DNA from: an uncultured Mucilaginibacter sp.
Lineage (GTDB): Bacteria > Bacteroidota > Bacteroidia > Sphingobacteriales > Sphingobacteriaceae
Length of the DNA: 64,000 bases
Assembly: GCF_913773635.1 (NCBI RefSeq)
Contig: NZ_CAJYGQ010000003.1
Span: 1 to 64,000 of the forward strand
Reading direction: 5' to 3'
Positions within the stretch are counted from its first letter, which is position 1, and the number at the start of each line of letters is the position of its first letter. Shown here in pieces: positions 26,550 through 34,759 of this stretch. Under the pieces are notes generated by a model. That model was given only the letters and a program-made list of their open reading frames with translations, made no database searches and was not told the origin of the DNA. The position numbers and the translations under genes are program-made.

Positions 26550-27485
26550 TTAAAAGTCCATCACCTCTTTCTTCTTTTTGGTCTTGAGCTTTTTTGGAAT
26601 GAAATGAAGGATCTCATTTTTTAATGCTTCGATAAGTCGCCGCTTAATAAAGTTACGTTGTATAACTATGCTTACCTCCCTTGCCGGTTCAGGCGATTTG
26701 AAGTAACGTATCCTGTCCAGCTGCTTATCGCTCAGATCATCAAGCGCCAGCTCAGGCAAAATGGTGGCACCATTGTTTTGATCAACCATGCGTTTAAGCG
26801 TATCAACGCTGCCTGTATTGTACTCAAAGTGCTGAAATCCTTTGGTTGATTTTCGGCGCTGGCATATGTTAAGCACCTGTTCGCGCATGCAATGTCCTTC
26901 ATCAAGTACCCAAAGTTCTTCAACGTCTATATCATCGGGTGTGATGGTTTTCTTTTTATAAAGCTTACTTGATTTTGATGCGTAGGCCACAAAGTTCTCA
27001 TAAAAAACAGGTATCTCACTCAGCCCGGGCTCATGCAGCGGGGTTGATAAAATGCCGCAATCAATGGTGCCAAGTTTTAGTTGCTGTATTATATTTTCGG
27101 TGTTTTGTTCCCACACAACCAGTTTTACCTGCGGGTGCTGGTCAACAAAGCGTGCAATTATCCTTGGAAGCAGGTAGGGCGCAATAGTTGGTATAATTCC
27201 CACCTTTAACTCGCCTGAAAGCTCTTTTTGACGATCAGATATAATCTCTTTTATCTTATAGCTTTCTGCCAGCATAAGCCTAGCCTGTGCAATAATTTCG
27301 GTACCTACCTCAGTTGGAGCAATTGGCTGCCTTGTGCGGTCAAATATTTTAACGCCTAAAATATCTTCTAACTTTTGTACTTGCATACTTAGTGTAGGTT
27401 GCGTTACAAAGCATTTTTCGGCCGCAAGCACAAAGCTTTTGTAAGTGTCAACAGCTACAATATATTCAAGTTGGGTGATGGTCAT
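26550..27485 (-). CDS. oxyR: Hydrogen-peroxide sensor OxyR (LysR family)
   Basis: 311 residues. N-terminal LysR helix-turn-helix (MTITQLEYIVAVDTYKSF, FVTQPTLSMQVQKLE). The regulatory domain has the redox pair Cys199 (DEGHCMRE) and Cys208 (LNICQRR), the same numbers as in E. coli OxyR. Oxidation of this pair switches on peroxide-defence genes. The C-terminus is very basic (KKLKTKKKKE). A -7 element lies at 27523-27530. It lies beside an iron-uptake operon, which makes sense as iron and peroxide control are linked, but no regulation of it is shown. Confidence 0.92.
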   Translation of the reverse strand: MTITQLEYIVAVDTYKSFVLAAEKCFVTQPTLSMQVQKLEDILGVKIFDRTRQPIAPTEVGTEIIAQARLMLAESYKIKEIISDRQKELSGELKVGIIPTIAPYLLPRIIARFVDQHPQVKLVVWEQNTENIIQQLKLGTIDCGILSTPLHEPGLSEIPVFYENFVAYASKSSKLYKKKTITPDDIDVEELWVLDEGHCMREQVLNICQRRKSTKGFQHFEYNTGSVDTLKRMVDQNNGATILPELALDDLSDKQLDRIRYFKSPEPAREVSIVIQRNFIKRRLIEALKNEILHFIPKKLKTKKKKEVMDF

Positions 27486-27522
27486 ATAACAGAGATATTT
27501 AGATATAGTGCAAAGCTATAGG

Positions 27523-27530
27523 CAAATATA
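27523..27530 (-). promoter_or_regulatory. -7 element of oxyR promoter
   Basis: Minus-strand TATATTTG, fits TAnnTTTG, 38 bp before the start codon. No -33 TTG at the right distance. Confidence 0.5.
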
Positions 27531-27566
27531 AGTTATATCAATAAAAGCTATTGCCTTCGAGCCAAC

Positions 27567-27594
27567 AAAAAAAGGCCCGTGTATCCGGGCCTTT
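27567..27594 (-). terminator. Terminator of glgA-glgC
   Basis: On the minus strand, AAAGGCCCG and CGGGCCTTT pair with a 6-nt loop and are followed by seven Ts. Confidence 0.85.
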
Positions 27595-27612
27595 CAACAA
27601 TTTTAGGTGAAA

Positions 27613-28875
27613 TTATATCACGGTTCCGTGCGGAATTATTGCGCGTTTTTTTACAACTACAATGCCGCCCTGTACGGTGTAAGCACCATAGTCGCCGTCT
27701 TCAAGTTTTTCTCCGCAGTTGATACAAACATCGTTTCCGATGAAAGCATTTTTATCGATGATTGCATTCTTTATTTTGCATCGGTCGCCAATACCCATTA
27801 TTGGTGTGTTATCAGCTTTTGATTGCTCAATTTGTTCCAGAGTTTGATAATTATCACCACCCATTATATAACAGTTCTCTATTTCAGTATTAGCACCTAT
27901 GCGGGTACGTATACCAATTATTGAACGCTTTATAAGTTTTGCATTGATGATACAGCCGTCTGATATAATGGAGCACTCCAACAAGGTGCCTGACACTTTT
28001 GAGGGTGGCAACATGCGTGCCCTGGTGAATATATGCTTTTTATCGAACAGGTTAAATGCAGGAATATCATCCGTAAGGCCAAGGTTAGCCTCAAAGAATG
28101 ATGGTATGGTACCAATATCTTCCCAGTAACCTTCGTATTGATAGCTTACCACGCGGTTGGTTTGTATTGATTGCGGAATAATTTCTTTACCAAAATCAGG
28201 ATGGTCATTGCCTTGCAGCAAATCATACAAAGTTTGACGGTTGAAAATGTATATACCCATTGAAGCCAGGTAAAAGCGGCCTTTGGCAGCCATCTCTTCA
28301 CTAACCTCAGAAGCCCAGCTTTCAAAACCGCTTTTAGGTTTCTCAATAAAGTCGGTAATCAGGCTCTCTTCATTGGTTTTTAAAATACCAAAGCTGGGTA
28401 CATCATTAGCATGTACCGGAATGGTAGCTATTGAAATTTCGGCGTTACTTTTAATGTGCTCTTCAACCATGTGCTTAAAATCAAGCTGGTAAAGCTGGTC
28501 GCCTGATAATATAAGCACATACTCAAACTCATGTACCGATAGGTGGTGTAAGCTCTGGCGTACCGCATCGGCAGTGCCCTGAAACCATCCTACGTTTGAT
28601 GGTGTTTGCTCGGCAGCCAGTATATCAACAAAAGAATCGCTGAAGCTGCTGAAATGATAGGTGTTTTTTATGTGCTTATTTAACGAGGCCGAATTGAATT
28701 GCGTAAGTACAAAAATACGCTCGAAGCCTGAATGCAAGCAGTTTGAAATAGGAATATCAACTAAACGATATTTACCCGCAACAGGCACTGCGGGCTTTGA
28801 ACGGGTTGCTGTAAGCGGGTATAACCGTGTTCCCTGGCCACCGCCAAGTACAATGCTTATTACTTTAGAATTCAT
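27613..28875 (-). CDS. glgC: Glucose-1-phosphate adenylyltransferase
   Basis: 420 residues. Nucleotidyltransferase start VLGGGQGTRLYPLTATRSKP, LSGDQLYQLDF, and the glucose-1-phosphate block FIEKPK, followed by a C-terminal left-handed beta-helix with imperfect hexapeptides (IGDRCKIKNAIIDKNAFIG). It makes ADP-glucose for glycogen synthesis. Start overlaps the glgA stop by 4 bp, so the two genes are co-translated. Confidence 0.94.
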   Translation of the reverse strand: MNSKVISIVLGGGQGTRLYPLTATRSKPAVPVAGKYRLVDIPISNCLHSGFERIFVLTQFNSASLNKHIKNTYHFSSFSDSFVDILAAEQTPSNVGWFQGTADAVRQSLHHLSVHEFEYVLILSGDQLYQLDFKHMVEEHIKSNAEISIATIPVHANDVPSFGILKTNEESLITDFIEKPKSGFESWASEVSEEMAAKGRFYLASMGIYIFNRQTLYDLLQGNDHPDFGKEIIPQSIQTNRVVSYQYEGYWEDIGTIPSFFEANLGLTDDIPAFNLFDKKHIFTRARMLPPSKVSGTLLECSIISDGCIINAKLIKRSIIGIRTRIGANTEIENCYIMGGDNYQTLEQIEQSKADNTPIMGIGDRCKIKNAIIDKNAFIGNDVCINCGEKLEDGDYGAYTVQGGIVVVKKRAIIPHGTVI

Positions 28876-30299
28876 ATAATTGATGTTAAGCTTTCATATA
28901 ACATTATGTACTCTTTGGCCGACTTGGTCCACGAGAAATCGAGCGCCATCATACGTTTACGTAACAAATCAAGTTGCTCGGTGTTCTCATAAAGTGTAAC
29001 AGCCCGGTCAATAGAATAACAAATATCGTTTACACTGCTGTTGTTAAAGCAGATACCGTATCCATCGGCGTCGCCAAAATCAATTACGGTATCAATTAAG
29101 CCTCCGGTACGGCGTACTATGGGCAGCGTTCCGTAACGTAAGGAGTATAATTGATTTAACCCGCATGGTTCCACGCGCGATGGCATTAGTAAAAAGTCTG
29201 AACCGGCATAAATCTGATGCGCGAGTTCTTCGTTGTAACCTATATAGGTTTTATAATTATCAGGATAAATTTCATTGAGCTTTGTAAGTGCAGTCTCGGT
29301 TTCTTTATCACCTGCACCAAGCATGATGATATTTACCTTGCCGGCATGCTTTTGCAAACTGCGCGAAAATGCTTCGGGTAATAAATCGGCACCCTTTTCA
29401 CCAACTAACCTGCCAATAAAAGCAATTAAAGGTTGATCGGCCGAGAGGCCAAAGCGTTCGCAAAGAACTTTTTTATTGGCCAGTTTACCACTTTCGGGTT
29501 TCTTAGCGTCAATTTTGGCCTTAATCATCGGGTCTGTGAATGGATTCCAAACCTCCGTATCTATACCATTTATAATGCCTTTACCTTTTGCATGTTCAAG
29601 CCAAAATAAATACTCCAGGCCGTTTGAGCTATGGGTAAGCTCTTCTAAATAACTTGGCGAAACTGCAGTATACTTGTCAACGCATTTAATAGCACAGGCC
29701 AGTGGGTTTATAGCTCCTTGCCAGTCTAACAAACCGGCAAAGTTCATGTCAACTTCAGGTAGGTAATCAAACTTATCATAGTTAAAGGCTCCATGATACT
29801 GTCCGTTATGGATGGTGAATACCGTCTTTGTTTTAGCGTATTTTTTACTGTACAAGGCCGAGTGCTTCATCAGAAACGGAATTAACCCAACATGATGATC
29901 ATGGCAATGAATAACATCAGGCCGTTGTTGCGACCAGTTTATCCAATCTAAAAAAGCAAGTTGAAAGATAATGAACTGTTCACGTTCATCAGGGTACATG
30001 TATACTTCCTGGCGGTCTAACAGGCCGGGTACATATATGAGGTATAGTTCAAAGCCAAGCGTATCAGCCCGTTCTTTCCATATCTCAAACTCATAGCGTT
30101 TTTTACCCAGCAGTGTCGACGCTTCAAAAACTACATCAAATTCGTTTTCTTGTACAAATTTGCGGTTATAAAAAGGTAATACAACAGCGGCCTGCAAACC
30201 AGCCTCGGTTTGGTATTTGGGTAAGGCGCCAACCACATCGGCAAGGCCGCCAACTTTGGCCACCGGGTAACATTCGGCGGCAAGGTGATAAACTCTCAT
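28872..30299 (-). CDS. glgA: Glycogen synthase (GT5)
   Basis: 475 residues. GT5 signatures: HLAAECYPVAKVGGLADVVGALP with the KVGG ADP-glucose loop, DVIHCHDHHVGLIP, FTIHNGQYHG, and the C-terminal FLLMPSRVEPCGLNQLYSLRYGTLPIVRRTGGL with the catalytic Glu. It elongates glycogen from ADP-glucose. First gene of the glgA-glgC operon; branching and debranching enzymes are not in the window. Confidence 0.94.
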   Translation of the reverse strand: MRVYHLAAECYPVAKVGGLADVVGALPKYQTEAGLQAAVVLPFYNRKFVQENEFDVVFEASTLLGKKRYEFEIWKERADTLGFELYLIYVPGLLDRQEVYMYPDEREQFIIFQLAFLDWINWSQQRPDVIHCHDHHVGLIPFLMKHSALYSKKYAKTKTVFTIHNGQYHGAFNYDKFDYLPEVDMNFAGLLDWQGAINPLACAIKCVDKYTAVSPSYLEELTHSSNGLEYLFWLEHAKGKGIINGIDTEVWNPFTDPMIKAKIDAKKPESGKLANKKVLCERFGLSADQPLIAFIGRLVGEKGADLLPEAFSRSLQKHAGKVNIIMLGAGDKETETALTKLNEIYPDNYKTYIGYNEELAHQIYAGSDFLLMPSRVEPCGLNQLYSLRYGTLPIVRRTGGLIDTVIDFGDADGYGICFNNSSVNDICYSIDRAVTLYENTEQLDLLRKRMMALDFSWTKSAKEYIMLYESLTSII

Positions 30300-30537
30300 T
30301 TTACAGGTAATGTTGGCTCCAATGTAAGCAAAAGTTTACTTACAAAATTACAACCTGTAAGTATAAAATGTGTTTGCAGTTGCTGTTAATTAATATGAAA
30401 AAAGTGCAATAAAAAGTGAAAGTTACACAGGGATATGTTTTTGTAACTGCTTATTCACTATAAAAGCAAACTACGTATAAGTAATAACGACGTTATAAGT
30501 AGTTTGCTTAAAATAATGATTGAAAAGAATGTGTTTA

Positions 30538-33348
30538 TTAATGCGCTTCAAGCCAGTTTGTACCTATGCCCATTTCTACCATAATTGGCACTTCGGTTTT
30601 AATGGCGGTTTTCATATGGTGAGCAATTATAGGTTTTACAATTTCTATTTCATGTTTAGGAATATCAAATACTAACTCGTCATGCACCTGCATGGTCATG
30701 CGTGTTGCCAGGTTTTGCGCTTTAAATTCCTGATGAATATTAATCATGGCAATCTTAATCATATCTGCCGCCGAACCTTGTATTGGAGCGTTAATCGCAT
30801 TTCGTTCGGCAAAGCCACGTACGGTAGCATTGGCCGAATTAATATCACGCAGGTAACGGCGCCGACCCATAAGCGTTTTTACATAGCCGTTTTCACGGGC
30901 AAAATTCATGGTATCGCTCATGTAATTTTTAATGCCGGCAAACTGAACAAAGTACTGTTCAATGATATCGCTTGCCTCTTTACGCGGAATACCCAGACTT
31001 TGCGACAAGCCAAAGGCCGATTGCCCATAAATAATACCAAAGTTCACCGCCTTTGCATTGCGGCGCTGCTCACTGGTTACTTGCTCTAACGTTACACCAT
31101 ACACGTTTGCTGCGGTTGCCGTGTGAATGTCCAGATTTTTGGCAAAAGCATCGAGCATGTTAGGGTCTTTGCTTATTTCAGCAATAATGCGCAGTTCAAT
31201 CTGTGAATAATCCGCAGAAAGTAACACATGATTTTCATCGCGCGGAATAAATGCCTTGCGCACCTCACGGCCACGCTCAGTACGTATAGGGATATTTTGC
31301 AGGTTAGGGTTTTGCGAACTTAAACGCCCGGTTGCCGCCACGGCCTGGTTGTATGAAGTGTGTATGCGGCCGGTTTTCGAATTAATCATTAGCGGCAGCG
31401 CATCAACGTAGGTTGATTTTAATTTAAGCAACTGGCGAAAATCCAATATATCGCGCACAATATCACTTTTGGTAGCCAAGGCAAGCAATACATCCTCGCC
31501 CGTTTGGTATTGGCCGGTTTTGGTTTTCTTTGCTTTAGGATCAAGCATCAGTTTTTCAAACAATACCTCACCCAACTGTTTAGGCGATGATATGTTGAAC
31601 CTTACCCCTGCCTTTTCGTAAACAGTTTGCTCAAGGCGGCTTAAGTCTGTGGTAAGCTCTTTTGAAAACTCACTAAGTGTTTGCTCATCAACCTTTACGC
31701 CTTCAAACTCAACATCGCTCAATACATATATTAACGGATGCTCAATTTTATTTAGCAAATCCTCTGCTTCTACCTGTTTTAGTTTAGGCTCAAAAACCTG
31801 TTTTAATTGCAGGGTAACGTCGGCATCTTCTCCGGCATATTCCTTTACCTTTTCTACAGGTACATCACGCATGGTTAGCTGGTTTTTACCTTTAGCACCA
31901 ATAAGTTCTGTAATGGATACTGTTTTGTAGCCCAGGTAATTTTCGGCCAGTATATCCATATTGTGGCGGGTATCAGGGTCTAGTACGTAATGCGCCAAAA
32001 GGGTATCAAACAGCTGGCCTTTTACTTCAATGCCGTACCATTTGAGTACCAGTATATCATACTTAACGTTTTGCCCTACCTTATTAATGGCCTCGTTTTC
32101 GAGCACGGGTTTAAATTCGTGTGCAATAACCCGGGCCTCCTCAAAACTTGCCGGAAGCGGAATGTACCAAGCCTCGCCTGGCTTAATGGCAAATGATAAA
32201 CCTACCAGTTCGCAGTTGTTGGCATCAAGTCCTGTGGTTTCGGTGTCAAAAGTAATTTCAGCCTCTTTAAGCAGGTTGACAATTAATTCTGCACGCTCTT
32301 CTGCAGTAGTTACCAAATGGTAATTGTGCTCAACGTTGTTAATGTTTTTGGCAGCAATTTGCACCTCGGGCTCCGATATGTCTTTTAACTCAACGGTAAG
32401 CGTACGGCCCGCACCGGGGGCAGGATCACCAAATAAGTCTTGCTGGCCACCAACTGCTTTAATTTCGGTAATGCTAAAGTCGTCGCCAAATACCCGGCGG
32501 CCAAGCGTTCTGAATTCCAGTTCGGCAAACAAGGGCTCTAAAAGCTCCCTGCTTGGGTTGCAAATTTCCAAACCTTGCTCATCCAAATCAACCGGCACAT
32601 TTAATAATATGGTAGCCAGTTTTTTTGAAAGCAAACCTTGCTCTGCAAAGTTCTCAACGTTTTCGCGCATTTTGCCTTTAAGCTCATGGCTGTGGGCAAT
32701 AATATTTTCCATTGAACCATACTGCTTAATGAGTGCCTTGGCGGTTTTTTCGCCAATGCCGGGTATGCCGGGTATATTATCTACAGCATCGCCCCATAAA
32801 CCCAGTATGTCAATCACCTGGCAAACGTCATCAACCTCCCACTTTTTCTTTACTTCTTCCACGCCCAGTATTTCCATATCGTTACCCATGCGGGCAGGTT
32901 TGTAAATGAAAATGTTGGGTGATACTAGCTGGGCAAAATCTTTATCGGGCGTCATGCAGTACACCTGGTAGCCTTGTTGTTCAGCTTTTTTTGCCAGCGT
33001 GCCTATAATATCATCGGCTTCATAGCCGTCTGATGTAATAACCGGTATGTTAAAACCTAAAATAAGCTTAATTACATAAGGCATAGCGGCTGAAAGATCC
33101 TCGGGCATGGCCTCACGATGACCCTTGTAGTCGGCAAAGTCGTTATGGCGTTCTGTTGGCGCGTCGGTATCAAATACTACTGCCATGTGGGTAGGTTTTT
33201 CCTTTTTTAACACATCAAGCAGCGTGTTGGTAAAGCCCATTACTGCCGATGTATTTAAGCCGCCTGATGTAAAGCGCGGGTTTTTACTCAACGCAAAATG
33301 CGCCCGGTACATCAGGGCCATACCATCTAAAAGGAATAACTTCTTCAT
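30538..33348 (-). CDS. polA: DNA polymerase I
   Basis: 936 residues. Three domains in order: 5' nuclease (1-290; DGMALMYRAHFAL, VVFDTDAPTERH, TPDKDFAQLV), 3'-5' exonuclease (about 350-530; FDTETTGLDA, FDTLLAHYVLDPD, YAGEDADV), and polymerase A (about 560-936; SADYSQIELRIIAEIS, RRNAKAVNFGIIYG, MQVHDELVFD). The DEDDy proofreading residues are present, so it should proofread. The start codon abuts a palindromic intergenic repeat. Confidence 0.96.
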   Translation of the reverse strand: MKKLFLLDGMALMYRAHFALSKNPRFTSGGLNTSAVMGFTNTLLDVLKKEKPTHMAVVFDTDAPTERHNDFADYKGHREAMPEDLSAAMPYVIKLILGFNIPVITSDGYEADDIIGTLAKKAEQQGYQVYCMTPDKDFAQLVSPNIFIYKPARMGNDMEILGVEEVKKKWEVDDVCQVIDILGLWGDAVDNIPGIPGIGEKTAKALIKQYGSMENIIAHSHELKGKMRENVENFAEQGLLSKKLATILLNVPVDLDEQGLEICNPSRELLEPLFAELEFRTLGRRVFGDDFSITEIKAVGGQQDLFGDPAPGAGRTLTVELKDISEPEVQIAAKNINNVEHNYHLVTTAEERAELIVNLLKEAEITFDTETTGLDANNCELVGLSFAIKPGEAWYIPLPASFEEARVIAHEFKPVLENEAINKVGQNVKYDILVLKWYGIEVKGQLFDTLLAHYVLDPDTRHNMDILAENYLGYKTVSITELIGAKGKNQLTMRDVPVEKVKEYAGEDADVTLQLKQVFEPKLKQVEAEDLLNKIEHPLIYVLSDVEFEGVKVDEQTLSEFSKELTTDLSRLEQTVYEKAGVRFNISSPKQLGEVLFEKLMLDPKAKKTKTGQYQTGEDVLLALATKSDIVRDILDFRQLLKLKSTYVDALPLMINSKTGRIHTSYNQAVAATGRLSSQNPNLQNIPIRTERGREVRKAFIPRDENHVLLSADYSQIELRIIAEISKDPNMLDAFAKNLDIHTATAANVYGVTLEQVTSEQRRNAKAVNFGIIYGQSAFGLSQSLGIPRKEASDIIEQYFVQFAGIKNYMSDTMNFARENGYVKTLMGRRRYLRDINSANATVRGFAERNAINAPIQGSAADMIKIAMINIHQEFKAQNLATRMTMQVHDELVFDIPKHEIEIVKPIIAHHMKTAIKTEVPIMVEMGIGTNWLEAH

Positions 33349-33492
33349 AATCAGAATTTACAGAATTTAAGAATTGCCAGAATTAAAATAGCATCCTAAC
33401 GCCACAAAAATAAGATTTCCTATCGATGGCTTGGTATAAACAAATAACAACCAGAATTATTCTGTAAATTCTATAATTCAGAAATTCTGATT
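33349..33492. repeat. Palindromic intergenic repeat with 11-bp inverted ends
   Basis: AATCAGAATTT (33349-33359) and AAATTCTGATT (33482-33492) are perfect inverted ends. Further inward, CAGAATT/AATTCTG units recur on both arms (ACAGAATTTAAGAATT; ATTCTGTAAATTCT), giving nested foldback potential. The unit begins one base after the polA ATG and ends 8 bp before tag. No open frame. It looks like a REP- or MITE-like non-autonomous element. It must contain or displace the polA promoter. Confidence 0.6.
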
Positions 33493-33500
33493 CGGACAAT

Positions 33501-34082
33501 TTATTTAAAAGCACAATCCACTACATGATCGTTCACCATGCCTACTGCCTGCATATAGGCATAGCATATAGTAGTGCCGAAAAATTTAAACCCCCGCTTT
33601 TTCATGTCTTTGGCAATGGCATCAGATATGGGTGTGCTTACCGGGATTGTGCCGGGTTGGTTATTAATAGGTTTGCCATCAGGCATAAAGCTGTACAGGT
33701 ATTTGTTAAATGATCCAAACTCCTTTTGTATAGCTATAAAGAGTTGGGCGTTGCTAATGGTGGTGGTTATTTTTAAACGGTTGCGTATAATGCCTTCATC
33801 CTGCATTAAGCGCTCTACATCATGGGCAGTCATGGCGGCTACCTTTGTTACATTGAAGTTTGCAAATGCCTTACGATAGTTTTCGCGGCGGCGAAGGATA
33901 GTAATCCAGCTTAAACCTGCCTGTGCCGATTCAAGCACAAGGAACTCAAAAAGCACATCATCATCGTGTACGGTTTTGCCCCATTCTTCATCATGATATT
34001 TTGTGTAAAGAGGATCGGTGCCACACCAGGAGCATCTTTTAAGGTTGTCGGTTGTAGGTTTAGTTGATTTTTTAACAGCCAT
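33501..34082 (-). CDS. tag: DNA-3-methyladenine glycosylase I
   Basis: 193 residues. Zinc-binding CSWCGTDPLYTKYHDEEWG (Cys, His) with VNDHVVDC at the C-terminus, catalytic FEFLVLESAQAGLSW with the conserved Glu, and KFFGTTICYAYMQAVG. It removes 3-methyladenine from alkylated DNA. The stop is 8 bp from the palindromic repeat. Confidence 0.94.
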   Translation of the reverse strand: MAVKKSTKPTTDNLKRCSWCGTDPLYTKYHDEEWGKTVHDDDVLFEFLVLESAQAGLSWITILRRRENYRKAFANFNVTKVAAMTAHDVERLMQDEGIIRNRLKITTTISNAQLFIAIQKEFGSFNKYLYSFMPDGKPINNQPGTIPVSTPISDAIAKDMKKRGFKFFGTTICYAYMQAVGMVNDHVVDCAFK

Positions 34083-34133
34083 TAGTGGTGATTTATTAAT
34101 GGCAAATTGCTAAAAATTTTATCAAATGCAAAA

Positions 34134-34160
34134 AGAGCAACCTTTGAATAAGATTGCTCT
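34134..34160 (-). terminator. Terminator after the small acidic gene
   Basis: AGAGCAA and TTGCTCT arms with a 13-nt loop; T-run on the minus strand side. Confidence 0.65.
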
Positions 34161-34169
34161 GTAATATAC

Positions 34170-34391
34170 TTATTGTAACTCCTCATCCGGTAAATGATCA
34201 TCATCTTCCGGAGTCAGTTCGCGTTCGTCATCATTTGTTCGGAGTTGATGCAAGTCTTCTTCGTCCTGCATTTCGTCGTCAAACGCTTCATCGTCGTCAT
34301 CGGCCATGTCTTCTTCGCGAGGGCTTAAAGTTTCTAAACCCAAAATGGATTGCTGATGCAGGCCGTTGATGTAAAATAATAGAAGCTGCAT
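34170..34391 (-). CDS. Small highly acidic hypothetical protein
   Basis: 73 residues; about 25 are Asp or Glu, in clusters (DMADDDDEAFDDEMQDEEDL). The first 25 residues are more hydrophobic (LLLFYINGLHQQSILGLETL). No known domain. It lies 11 bp after the small lipoprotein gene and is followed by a terminator, so the pair is probably one transcript. Function unknown. Confidence 0.55.
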   Translation of the reverse strand: MQLLLFYINGLHQQSILGLETLSPREEDMADDDDEAFDDEMQDEEDLHQLRTNDDERELTPEDDDHLPDEELQ

Positions 34392-34402
34392 GGTTTTTAG
34401 TT

Positions 34403-34627
34403 TTACGGTCTGCCTGTTGGTGTAGCGTTACCTTCTGCCTGGCTCGAATCCATGGTGGTTGAGTCGGTACGGGTTGAATCTAAACCGCCAACGCTGGTAG
34501 CGCCTACGTCAGATGTGTTTTCGGTGGTGTCAGAGCTGCCGCCTACCGATTTGTCCTGGCTGTTGCCGCAAGCTGCCAGTGAAAGGGCAATTGCCGTTAC
34601 GCCTAAAATGTTGCGAATAAGTTTCAT
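34403..34627 (-). CDS. Small Ser/Thr-rich lipoprotein
   Basis: 74 residues. Signal peptide IRNILGVTAIALSLAAC with lipobox LAAC at Cys20, then a Ser-, Thr-, Asp-rich disordered stretch (SSDTTENTSDVGATS). Likely a surface or periplasmic lipoprotein of unknown function. Divergent from the glycosyltransferase gene. Confidence 0.6.
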   Translation of the reverse strand: MKLIRNILGVTAIALSLAACGNSQDKSVGGSSDTTENTSDVGATSVGGLDSTRTDSTTMDSSQAEGNATPTGRP

Positions 34628-34697
34628 AATTTTACTATTAGTTATATAAAGGTAACATTGCGGTTCGGCATATGTTTTTTATAGTTTGTTGTTCAAG

Positions 34698-34727
34698 TTT
34701 GTCTTATATATAAAATCAGTAGTTTTG
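34698..34727 (+). promoter_or_regulatory. Promoter of the GT39-like gene
   Basis: TTTG (34698-34701), 18 bp, TAGTTTTG (34720-34727). The predicted transcription start is near 34734, so the first ATG (34736) is an unlikely start. Confidence 0.6.
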
Positions 34728-34759
34728 CCACTAATGTGGTGTTTGTATGCGCCAACATC

